From positions 1,315 to 8,642 of the forward strand of contig PMWR01000254.1 in NCBI GenBank assembly GCA_003166055.1: a stretch of DNA of 7,328 bases. Direction: 5' to 3'. Positions 1 through 6,812 of the stretch are shown here, piece after piece. The notes beneath the pieces are model-generated. The model did no database searches, had not been told where the DNA came from, and saw nothing but the letters and a program-made list of their open reading frames with translations. The number at the start of each line of letters is the position of its first letter. Within the stretch, counting starts at the first letter, position 1. Origin of the DNA: Acidobacteriaceae bacterium. Its GTDB lineage: Bacteria > Acidobacteriota > Terriglobia > Terriglobales > Acidobacteriaceae. Both the position numbers and the translations under genes were made by a program.

Positions 1-131
1 AGTTCAAGCGCATCGAGGTCCGCGCCGGCAAGATGCTCGACGGCAATCGCCAGGAGATTCTCTCTGGCATGCAGCCCGGCCAGCAGGTGGTTGCTAAAGC
101 ACTCTTACTTGAAACCGCGGGGAACCAGTAG
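1..131 (+). CDS. RND efflux periplasmic adaptor subunit, C-terminal end (partial)
   Basis: Only the last 42 codons are present, read in the frame that begins at base 3 and ends with TAG at 129-131. The peptide (FKRIEVRAGKMLDGN, then EILSGMQPGQQVV, then a short tail) fits the membrane-proximal end of HlyD/MFP-type adaptors, where a V-x-x-G segment is followed by an 'I-x-x-G-L-x-x-G-x-x-V' strand. Adaptors of this class sit in the periplasm and link an inner-membrane RND pump to an outer-membrane channel. The stop codon directly touches the start of a CzcA-type pump, so this is most likely the CzcB/CusB-like partner in the same operon. The visible tail has no histidine- or methionine-rich metal-binding extension. 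Family assignment rests on a short stretch plus strong context. Confidence 0.85.
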   Translation, partial: FKRIEVRAGKMLDGNRQEILSGMQPGQQVVAKALLLETAGNQ

Positions 132-3100
132 ATGATTCGAGCACTCGTCGATTTCGCGCTCAAGAACCGCTGGCTCATCCTCAGCGGAGCGGTCGTCCTG
201 TTCGCATGGGGCATTTTAGCCTTCCGGTCTCTGCCGATCGAAGCATATCCCGATGTTGCCAACAACTACGTGCAGGTCATCACCCAATGGCCAGGCCGCA
301 GCGCCGAGGAGATCGAGCGCCAGGTCACCGTCCCGGTTGAGATCCAGATGGCCGGCATTCCGCACCTCACCCATCTCCGCTCCACCACACTGGCCGGCCT
401 TTCCAGCTTGATGCTCGTCTTCGATGACGACTCCACCAGCGACGTCAATCGCGAGCACGTACTCGAGCGGCTGAGCATGGTCAGCCTCCCCGCCAATCTC
501 GTTCCGCAGATGGGATCCGACTGGAGCCCCGTCGGCCAGATTTACTGGTACACCCTGGAAAGCACAAATCCGTCCTACGACGTGATGGAAAAGAAGGCCC
601 TGGAAGATTGGTTCCTCGAAAAGTCTTTCAAGGGCGTCAAGGGCGTGGTGGATGTATCGAGTTTCGGCGGCCCGACAAAGGAGTACCAGATCAAGCTCGA
701 CCCGGAGAAGTTAGTCTCCTATGGGCTCTCGATTAGCCAGGTCGAAAACCAGATCGCAAACAACAACACAAACGGAGGGGGCAGTTTCATCGAGCAGGGC
801 TCACAACAGATCAATGTGCAGTCCGTAGGCCTCTTCACCGACGTGCAGGACATCGAGAACACCGTTGTCAAGAACTCCAACGGCGCGGCAGTTAAGATCA
901 AGGACATCGCCACTGTCGAACAGGGTCCCAAAATCCGCCTCGGCCAAATCGGCAAAGCAACTCATCGGCCTGACGGCTCAATCGTCGACAATCCAGACAC
1001 GGTCGAAGGAATCGTGCTTCTGCAGAAAGGCTCCGATTCCGATCCGGTCCTCGAAGGCATCCACCAGGAAGTCAAGAGGCTCAATGAACACATCCTGCCC
1101 AAGGGCGTCGCAATTGTGCCATTTCTTGACCGCTCAAAACTGGTGGCTTACACGGTGGAAACCGTTGAGCATAACCTGACCGAAGGCATGATCCTGGTGG
1201 CGATCATTCTCTTCCTCTTCCTGGGCAACGTGCGCGGAGCAATCATTGTTACACTCACCATTCCCTTCGCTCTCATGTTTGCCTCCATCTGCCTCGACGT
1301 TAGCCACATTCCCGCCAATCTACTTTCTCTTGGCGCGTTGGACTTCGGCATGTTGGTCGACGGCTCCGTGGTCATGATCGAAAACATGGTCCGCCACCTC
1401 GCCAACAAAGACAACACCCATACCCCTCTACAGAAAATCCGCATCGCGTCGATCGAGGTCCAGCGCCCCGTTCTCTTTGCCCGCGGCATCATTATCACGT
1501 CCTACCTCCCAATCTTCACCCTCCAGGCCGTCGAGGGCCGCCTCTTCAAACCAATGGCCTGGACCGTCACCTTTGCCCTCATCGGCGCACTGGTCTTCGC
1601 TATCCTCCTCACCCCGGTGATGGCTAGTCTTTTGTTCCGCAAGGGCGCCAAGGAGTGGGAAAACCCAATCATGAATTGGCTGACGGTCCGCTACCGCGCG
1701 GGGGTCCGCGCGGCCATTGAGCACCGCCGCACCACGCTCGCCATCGCTACCGTATTGTTTGCGCTGGCCATTTACCTTGCCTTCGGCGGACCCATCGGCT
1801 CGGAGTTCCTGCCCCACCTGGATGAGGGCTCAATCTGGGTTCGCGGAACTCTGCCTCCCAGCGAGGGTCCTACCGCCAGCATCGACTTCATGAACAAGGC
1901 ACGCCTGGTTATGGCCTCCTTCCCTGAGGTAACGCAAGTCGTCAGCCAGACCGGACGACCCGACGACGGCACCGATACCGCCGGATTCTTCAACACCGAA
2001 TACTTCGTCGACCTCAAGCGCAAAGAAGAATGGCGTCCCGTCTTCCACCGCAATAAGGAGGAGCTGATCGCCGCCATGGACAAGGAGCTCTCGAAGTTCC
2101 CCGGCGTTCTTTGGAACTACTCCCAACCCATCTCCGACAACATGGAAGAGGCAGTCTCAGGGGTGAAAGGAGAGCTGGCCGTTAAGCTCTACGGCGACGA
2201 CCTGCGCACCCTCGAAAAGAAGGCCGAAGAGATTCAGACTCAGATGCAGACCGTCAAGGGCATCGAGGACTTAGGCATCTTCCGAATCATCGGCCAACCT
2301 AATCTCAATCTTTCAGTCGACCGGGCTGCGGCAGCGCGTTGGGGCATCAATGTTGCCGACGTGCAGGACGCCGTGCAAACCGCCATCGGCGCCAACGCCG
2401 TAACTCAATTGCAGCAGGGTGAAGCTCGCTTCGACGTCACTCTCCGCTATCAAAAGCGGTATCGCGATACGCAGGAGGCAATCGAAAATGTACGCCTGCT
2501 CGCGCCCTCGGGGGAACGCGTCTCCCTGGCCCAATTGACAAAAATATCAACCGACGACGGGGCCGAGGAGATCTATCGCGAGGCGGGACAGCGCTACATC
2601 GCCATCAAATACTCAGTGCGTGGACGCGACCTCGGCTCAACCGTCGAAGAGGCTCTTGCCAGGGTCGAGCGCAATGTAAAGCTCCCCCCCGGCTATCACA
2701 CCGAGTGGGCCGGCGAATACGAGAGCCAGAAGCGCGCCAACAAACGCATGGCCGTGGTTGTTCCGGTCACCATGATGGCCATCTTTCTCATCCTTTACAC
2801 CATGTTCCGCTCTTACAAATGGGCCATGCTCATTCTCGTCAGCGTCATCATGGCCTCCATCGGCGGGCCGCTCGCGCTGTTCCTCACCCATACCAACTTT
2901 TCCGTCTCTTCGGCAGTCGGATTCCTCGCTCTGTTTGGCGTTTCCGTTCAAGCCGGCGTCATCATGATCGAGTTCATCAATCAATTGCGCGCCAGCGGCT
3001 ACACAGTTGAAGAGGCTGCTGTTCAGGGCGCGGTATTGCGTCTCCGTCCCATCATGATGACCATGCTGGTAGCCACATTGGGGCTGCTGCCTGCCGCTCT

Positions 3101-3266
3101 TTCACACGCCATCGGCTCCGATTCCCAGCGGCCCTTCGCCATCGTCATTGTCGGCGGCCTTCTGGCCAATCTGGTCATTGGCATCTTCCTGCTACCTACT
3201 TTGTACGTGTGGTTCGCGCGAGAAGACGACAAGCTCCCTGAAATGGAGGCGTCCTTTGAAGTCTAG
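132..3266 (+). CDS. czcA: CzcA/CusA-family heavy-metal efflux RND permease
   Basis: This 1044-residue protein has the usual HME-RND length. It is the inner-membrane proton/metal antiporter that drives divalent metal export through an adaptor and an outer-membrane channel. The layout is canonical: TM1 at about 12-31, a periplasmic porter loop, TM2-TM6 at about 350-505, a second porter loop, and the last helices from about 880 on. TM4 carries D404-FGMLV-D410-GSVVMI-E417, matching the proton-relay residues D402, D408 and E415 described for CzcA. By-eye alignment with E. coli CusA puts V570, N621 and E673 at the Cu/Ag-binding methionines M573, M623 and M672, while E623 and K679 match CusA E625 and K678. 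This favours Zn/Co/Cd/Ni over Cu/Ag; the exact metal is inferred. The RPDDGTD segment (about 609-615) lies in the porter domain. The ATG touches the adaptor stop, and a GGGGAA stretch nine bases or so upstream is only a modest ribosome site, so translational coupling is likely. Confidence 0.95.
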   Translation: MIRALVDFALKNRWLILSGAVVLFAWGILAFRSLPIEAYPDVANNYVQVITQWPGRSAEEIERQVTVPVEIQMAGIPHLTHLRSTTLAGLSSLMLVFDDDSTSDVNREHVLERLSMVSLPANLVPQMGSDWSPVGQIYWYTLESTNPSYDVMEKKALEDWFLEKSFKGVKGVVDVSSFGGPTKEYQIKLDPEKLVSYGLSISQVENQIANNNTNGGGSFIEQGSQQINVQSVGLFTDVQDIENTVVKNSNGAAVKIKDIATVEQGPKIRLGQIGKATHRPDGSIVDNPDTVEGIVLLQKGSDSDPVLEGIHQEVKRLNEHILPKGVAIVPFLDRSKLVAYTVETVEHNLTEGMILVAIILFLFLGNVRGAIIVTLTIPFALMFASICLDVSHIPANLLSLGALDFGMLVDGSVVMIENMVRHLANKDNTHTPLQKIRIASIEVQRPVLFARGIIITSYLPIFTLQAVEGRLFKPMAWTVTFALIGALVFAILLTPVMASLLFRKGAKEWENPIMNWLTVRYRAGVRAAIEHRRTTLAIATVLFALAIYLAFGGPIGSEFLPHLDEGSIWVRGTLPPSEGPTASIDFMNKARLVMASFPEVTQVVSQTGRPDDGTDTAGFFNTEYFVDLKRKEEWRPVFHRNKEELIAAMDKELSKFPGVLWNYSQPISDNMEEAVSGVKGELAVKLYGDDLRTLEKKAEEIQTQMQTVKGIEDLGIFRIIGQPNLNLSVDRAAAARWGINVADVQDAVQTAIGANAVTQLQQGEARFDVTLRYQKRYRDTQEAIENVRLLAPSGERVSLAQLTKISTDDGAEEIYREAGQRYIAIKYSVRGRDLGSTVEEALARVERNVKLPPGYHTEWAGEYESQKRANKRMAVVVPVTMMAIFLILYTMFRSYKWAMLILVSVIMASIGGPLALFLTHTNFSVSSAVGFLALFGVSVQAGVIMIEFINQLRASGYTVEEAAVQGAVLRLRPIMMTMLVATLGLLPAALSHAIGSDSQRPFAIVIVGGLLANLVIGIFLLPTLYVWFAREDDKLPEMEASFEV

Positions 3267-3277
3267 GTTGCAACCTA
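3264..3277. promoter_or_regulatory. Perfect 14-bp palindrome, possible operator
   Basis: TAGGTTGCAACCTA is identical to its own reverse complement. It begins on the pump's stop codon (TAG, 3264-3266) and ends 31 bases before the aldolase ATG. With no loop it cannot form a useful RNA hairpin and has no U-run after it, so it is not a terminator. Dyad symmetry of this size fits a dimeric repressor or activator site, for example one controlling the aldolase gene separately from the pump. No -10/-35 pair is clear around it, and a 14-bp palindrome can occur by chance in 7 kb, so the regulatory role is inference. Confidence 0.3.
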
Positions 3278-3296
3278 TCTTCGCTTGAGACCCCGC

Positions 3297-3300
3297 GAGG
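3297..3300 (+). promoter_or_regulatory. Ribosome binding site of the aldolase gene
   Basis: GAGG lies eight bases upstream of the ATG at 3309. An in-frame TTG at 3285 would add eight residues (MRPREVQS) but has no purine-rich site before it. The GAGG motif therefore decides the start at 3309. This choice also places the catalytic residues a constant two positions behind E. coli Eda numbering. Confidence 0.7.
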
Positions 3301-3308
3301 TTCAGTCA

Positions 3309-3971
3309 ATGAGAAAACACGCTGTGAATGCCTGCATTCATGAGATTGGCATTCTGCCTTCCGCGCGTGTGAATGCGCCTGAACTCGCGCTATTCGCAGC
3401 GGAGACGGTGTATGCGGCGGGGATTCCGATCATCGAGATCACCATGACCGTGCCCGGAGCGCTTGAAGTCATCAGCGACGTGGCACATCGCTATCCGGAT
3501 ATGGCCGTAGGGGCCGGCACTGTGTTGGACGAAGACCTGGCGCGGCGATGCATTGAAGCCGGCGCCAGGTTTTTGACCAGCCCCGGATTTGTTCCTGAAG
3601 TGGTGGCGTATGCAAGAAAAGCGAACGTCGTCGTGTTCCCCGGAGCATTAACGCCGACCGAAGTCATCGCAGCGTGGAAAGCTGGTTCGGATTTCGTGAA
3701 GATATTTCCAACCGCCCCTATCGGCGGCGTTCAATACATCCGTGCGCTCAAGGTTCCGCTGCCGCAAATTCCTCTCATCGCCACCGGCGGCGTAAACCAG
3801 TTAACCGCCCTTGATTTTATTGCCGTCGGTGCGACTGCGATCGGAATTGGTGCGGAGCTCCTTCCGCCCGAGGCTCTGCATCTTCGCCAGGAAAACCGGA
3901 TCCGTGAGCTGGCGCGGAGATTTCTAGGGATGGTGAAAGAGGGCCGGGAAACATGGGAAATGTATCACTAG
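3309..3971 (+). CDS. eda: KDPG/KHG-type aldolase (2-keto-3-deoxy-6-phosphogluconate / 4-hydroxy-2-oxoglutarate aldolase)
   Basis: A 220-residue class I aldolase of the KDPG/KHG family: a cytoplasmic TIM barrel, normally a trimer. The family splits KDPG into pyruvate and glyceraldehyde 3-phosphate (Entner-Doudoroff pathway) or 4-hydroxy-2-oxoglutarate into pyruvate and glyoxylate. Counting from the ATG at 3309, the Schiff-base lysine is K131 in DFVKIFP, the general base is E43 in IIEITMT, T71 lies in GAGTV, P92 in SPG, and G160-G161 in TGG. All sit exactly two positions below E. coli E45, K133, T73, P94 and G162-G163, so the fold is intact. Two contacts differ: R49 (pyruvate carboxylate) is T47, and S184 (phosphate) is A182. 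The first change is, as I recall, also in the Thermotoga maritima enzyme; the second could loosen phosphate specificity. No dehydratase (edd) or sugar kinase gene is visible. It may be read from the pump operon (42-bp gap) or independently. Confidence 0.9.
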   Translation: MRKHAVNACIHEIGILPSARVNAPELALFAAETVYAAGIPIIEITMTVPGALEVISDVAHRYPDMAVGAGTVLDEDLARRCIEAGARFLTSPGFVPEVVAYARKANVVVFPGALTPTEVIAAWKAGSDFVKIFPTAPIGGVQYIRALKVPLPQIPLIATGGVNQLTALDFIAVGATAIGIGAELLPPEALHLRQENRIRELARRFLGMVKEGRETWEMYH

Positions 3972-3980
3972 CTCTCTCCT

Positions 3981-4022
3981 ATTCTCTATTCCCTATTCCC
4001 TGTTCCCTATTCCCTGTTCCCT
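3981..4022. repeat. Six tandem 7-bp units, (A/G)TTCCCT, with minus-strand G-quadruplex potential
   Basis: Units start at 3981, 3988, 3995, 4002, 4009 and 4016. The first is ATTCTCT; the other five are (A/G)TTCCCT, alternating A and G in the last four. On the minus strand the last five give GGG runs separated by four bases (AACA or AATA), satisfying the usual G3-N(1-7) quadruplex pattern. The array fills most of the 57-bp gap between the convergent aldolase and permease genes and begins 7 bases beyond the permease stop codon in that gene's direction, so a minus-strand transcript would carry it as RNA. It may act as a transcription-end or stability element, or be a neutral simple repeat that varies in copy number. 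Confidence 0.85.
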
Positions 4023-4028
4023 GCTTTT

Positions 4029-6626
4029 CTACTCCTCACGCAACACTTCCAGCGGCCGTAATCCAAGTATCCGGTAGCTCGCGATCCACCCCGTCGCCGT
4101 AGCCAGCACCGCCGTCCCCACCAGCGCAACCAGCGTCGCGGTCCATTCAATGTGAAACGGCACCTCAAGCTTGTGCAGCAGCACGCGCGTCAGCAAATTC
4201 GCAAACACCACGCCCACCGATCCTGCCAGCAGGCCCAGCACGCTGAACTCCACGCTGAATGTCCGCACAATCCGCATCCGCGTTGCCCCCAGCGTCTTCA
4301 GAACCACCGCTTCCCGCATCCGCCTGAAGCGCGTGCTGGCGATACTCGAAGCCAAAATCATCAGCCCGGCAAAAATCGAGAACCCCGCCAGAAACCGCAC
4401 CACAAATGTGATCTGATCCACCACGCTCTCAATCCGCACCAGCACATCGGCAAGGTTGATCACCGTGATTGTCGGATAAGCCTGGAACAGCGCACGCTCC
4501 ATCGAAGCCACCTGCTTCGGATCGATGTGCGCCCCTCCAAACCACGTCGCCGGCTCGTCTTTGAGCTCTCCTGAAGGCAGCACAAACTGAACCTGCACCC
4601 CCAGGTGCTGCCCATCCGCTCGATAGATCGCCGCAACCTTGAGTGTTCGCACTACTCCGCCGATTTCCATCTGCACCGCCGAACCCACGCCCAGGTGCAG
4701 CCGTTGCGCCGTGCCCTCGCCAACGGCCATCTCCGCTGCGCCCGCATCGCTCCACCACTTACCCTGCGTCACCTTGTCGCCGTCCGGAGCCGTATCTGCC
4801 CAACTCACTCTTGCACTCTCCAACATGCGCCGCGGAAAATGCTGGTCCTTGAGTTGCTCCAGCGTCTTGCCGTTCAGTGAAACAAAACGCACCGTCACCA
4901 TTGGCATCAAATCCAGCGCCGGGCTCGCGCCTGTCGCGTTTCCCCATGCCTGATGCTGAAAGAGATCCTTTACGCCGGCGATCTCGTCCGTCGTCATATC
5001 CACCAGAAAGATATTGGGCAGCTTCGGCGAGGCAGTCTCGCGGATCTCACGCAACATCGACGCCTGCATCAGGTAGACCGCCAGGATCAGCATCACGCCC
5101 GTTCCCAGCGCCGCCAGCACCGCGGCCGACTGGTTGCCCGGCCGATAAAGATTCGCCAGCCCATGCCGCAGAAACGAAGGCAGCCGCAGCCGCACGCGAT
5201 TCAGCAGGAAGCGCACCGTCCTGAGCGCCACCGCCGCCATTACCAGCAGAACCAGCAGCGCAATCGCGAACAGCACTGCAAACCAAATGCCCACCTTGGC
5301 CGAGTCCGACAGCGCCCAGGCAATCCCGCCCAACGCCGCCACCACAATCACTGAAATCCCCAGTTGCAGCCGTCGCGCCCACCAGCGTGCAAACCAGCCG
5401 CCAATGCCCTCCGGCCCCTGCTCCACCAGCCGCCGCAGCACCAGCACCGGCCGCACTGCGCGCACATCCAGCAGCGGCGGCAAGCAGAACAGTAGCGTCG
5501 TCAGCAGCCCAGTCCCAATCCCCGCGGCAATCGACCTCCATGGAAACGCAAGCGCCGCATGCACCGGAAGCAGCTTGCCAAACACCGCCGGCAGCGCGGC
5601 CATCACGCCCACTCCCGCCGCAACTCCCAACAGCCCGCCAGCCAGTCCGAGCCCCAGCGTTTGCAGCAGAAAGATCCGCAGCAGGTCGCTAGATCGCGCC
5701 CCCACCGCCTTCAAAATCGCCAGCATATCCATACGCTGTTCCAGATGCGCATGCATGGCCATCGCCACGCCAATCGCCCCCAGCACCATCGCTACCAGGC
5801 AGATCAGGCTCAGGATCGCCGTCGCATTATCCAGCCCCTGCGTCAGCCCCGGATTCCCTTCGCGAAAGTCCATCACCTGCGCATCCGGCAGCGCCTCTTC
5901 CACCTGCTTGCGCAGCGCCACGGGATCGACCTGCGCCGGCAGCTTCATCAGCAGCCGCTCGGTCGCGCGGCTCCCCGGCGCAATCAGCCCCGTCCGGTCA
6001 AGCGCCGCCTGCGAAATCATCACTCGCGGCCCAAATCCAGCGCCCGCGCTCATGCGGTCCGGCTCCTGCTCCAAAACTGCCGCAATCTTGAATGTTCTGC
6101 CGCCCAGCCGCAGCGTCTGTCCCACATGCGCATTCAGGCGGATCAGGAATTCCTCCGCCACCACTGCCGAGTCGCCCTCCAGAGCCCGCTGCAAGCTCAT
6201 CGCCGGCTCCAACTCCGCCGTTCCATAATAGGGATACTCGCTCGGATCGACAGCCTTCAGCGAAACCAGCAGCGGCACCGGATCGGGCGGCACGGAAGCC
6301 ATCGATATCGTCTCCGTCACCCATGTCGACTGAATCTCCCCCGCTCCCTTTTGCCCCGCGTTCTGTTTCTCAATCGCCGCGAGCTTGCCCCTTTCGTCGT
6401 CGGTGGGAAGGCGAAAAATGCGCGCGCTCAGGTCGCCCGCCATCAACGATCTTGCTTCAGTGCTCAAAGTATTTTTGAAGCTATCGCTGAACCCGCGCAC
6501 GCCCACCAGCGCCGCCACTCCAACGGCAACGGACAGCACCACAAATCCGAATTTGCCCGGAGCCGCCTTCAGATCCCGCCAGCCAATCGCTCCCGCCCGT
6601 TTCCAGCTCAACGCCCGCTTAGCCAT
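4029..6626 (-). CDS. ABC transporter permease with two FtsX domains (YbbP-like, COG3127)
   Basis: An 865-residue inner-membrane permease. Predicted layout: TM1 at about 24-42, a MacB-like periplasmic domain (about 45-265), TM2-TM4 at about 269-292, 317-345 and 363-385 (first FtsX domain), two linking helices at about 421-468, TM7 at about 500-520, a second periplasmic domain (about 525-735), and TM8-TM10 at about 738-763, 789-816 and 830-852 (second FtsX domain). Both FtsX domains show the coupling-helix pattern: MLAILKAVGARSSDLLRIF (301-319) and EAVVLKTLGATRMRI (772-786). The C-terminus (LRPLEVLREE) is typical. Ten helices with two large periplasmic domains match YbbP rather than the four-helix MacB or LolC/E type. 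Such MacB-superfamily proteins generally do mechanical work or extrude substrates at the envelope; the substrate here is unknown. The partner ATPase is encoded about 190 bp upstream. AGGG (6633-6636) six bases before the ATG supports the start. Confidence 0.9.
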   Translation of the reverse strand: MAKRALSWKRAGAIGWRDLKAAPGKFGFVVLSVAVGVAALVGVRGFSDSFKNTLSTEARSLMAGDLSARIFRLPTDDERGKLAAIEKQNAGQKGAGEIQSTWVTETISMASVPPDPVPLLVSLKAVDPSEYPYYGTAELEPAMSLQRALEGDSAVVAEEFLIRLNAHVGQTLRLGGRTFKIAAVLEQEPDRMSAGAGFGPRVMISQAALDRTGLIAPGSRATERLLMKLPAQVDPVALRKQVEEALPDAQVMDFREGNPGLTQGLDNATAILSLICLVAMVLGAIGVAMAMHAHLEQRMDMLAILKAVGARSSDLLRIFLLQTLGLGLAGGLLGVAAGVGVMAALPAVFGKLLPVHAALAFPWRSIAAGIGTGLLTTLLFCLPPLLDVRAVRPVLVLRRLVEQGPEGIGGWFARWWARRLQLGISVIVVAALGGIAWALSDSAKVGIWFAVLFAIALLVLLVMAAVALRTVRFLLNRVRLRLPSFLRHGLANLYRPGNQSAAVLAALGTGVMLILAVYLMQASMLREIRETASPKLPNIFLVDMTTDEIAGVKDLFQHQAWGNATGASPALDLMPMVTVRFVSLNGKTLEQLKDQHFPRRMLESARVSWADTAPDGDKVTQGKWWSDAGAAEMAVGEGTAQRLHLGVGSAVQMEIGGVVRTLKVAAIYRADGQHLGVQVQFVLPSGELKDEPATWFGGAHIDPKQVASMERALFQAYPTITVINLADVLVRIESVVDQITFVVRFLAGFSIFAGLMILASSIASTRFRRMREAVVLKTLGATRMRIVRTFSVEFSVLGLLAGSVGVVFANLLTRVLLHKLEVPFHIEWTATLVALVGTAVLATATGWIASYRILGLRPLEVLREE

Positions 6627-6632
6627 GTTTCA

Positions 6633-6636
6633 CCCT
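6633..6636 (-). promoter_or_regulatory. Ribosome binding site of the permease gene, next to a small hairpin
   Basis: Minus-strand AGGG, six bases before the ATG. Just upstream (6635-6650) the RNA can fold as CT-(G)-GGTG, loop CAG, CACC-AG: six pairs with one bulged G. The fold would cover the first two bases of the AGGG. It is small, and any effect on translation is a guess. Confidence 0.5.
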
Positions 6637-6673
6637 GGTGCTGCACCCAGCCATCTCAAAAACTCCAGGCAGG

Positions 6674-6800
6674 CGTAGATGTGCGAAAGGGCACGACTTC
6701 CCGGGGTCCCCAGCGACAGGTCTTCGTCGCTGGGGTGGCTTGAGTCGTGCCGAAACGGCCGCTGAATTGACTAGGGCTTTAGCCCCGGAGAGAGGGCCTT
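6674..6800. repeat. Nested palindromic intergenic element, probably a dispersed repeat
   Basis: This element fills most of the 186-bp gap between the ATPase and permease genes. Visible structure: an outer 9-bp inverted repeat, GGCACGACT (6690-6698) with AGTCGTGCC (6743-6751); inside it a perfect 10-bp stem, CCCCAGCGAC (6708-6717) with GTCGCTGGGG (6726-6735), with an 8-base loop; then a small GCCG-AAA-CGGC hairpin (6749-6759) and GGGCT-TT-AGCCC (6774-6785). Its edges are approximate. I recall similar GGCACGACT..AGTCGTGCC and GGGCTAAAGCCC blocks scattered between genes in Acidobacteriota, which points to a REP/MITE-like family, but a second copy is not in this window. No stem is followed by a T-run on either strand, so it is not a classical terminator. 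Confidence 0.6.
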
Positions 6801-6812
6801 GCTTATCGACGA

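Noticed and set aside
3285..3308. Upstream TTG start adding eight residues to the aldolase
   Set aside because: No purine-rich ribosome site precedes it, whereas GAGG is well placed before the ATG at 3309. The added residues are not part of the family's usual N-terminus.
3435..3449. Loss of the R49-equivalent arginine as proof of a dead or novel aldolase
   Set aside because: The same EIT-x-T pattern is, as I recall, found in the active T. maritima KDPG aldolase, and the DgoA aldolase also lacks it. On its own it does not show loss or change of function.
3981..4022. CRISPR-like array
   Set aside because: Units are 7 bp and contiguous, with no spacers; this is a simple tandem repeat.
5559..6743. 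Long plus-strand open frames opposite the permease gene (394 codons here, 313 codons at 5287-6228)
   Set aside because: Their products are Arg/His/Gln- or Ser/Pro-rich without domains, and they lie antisense to a well-supported permease. GC-rich coding DNA commonly leaves such shadows.
6774..6785. GGGCT-TT-AGCCC as an intrinsic terminator for the ATPase gene
   Set aside because: The stem is only five pairs with a two-base loop and no T-run follows on the minus strand.
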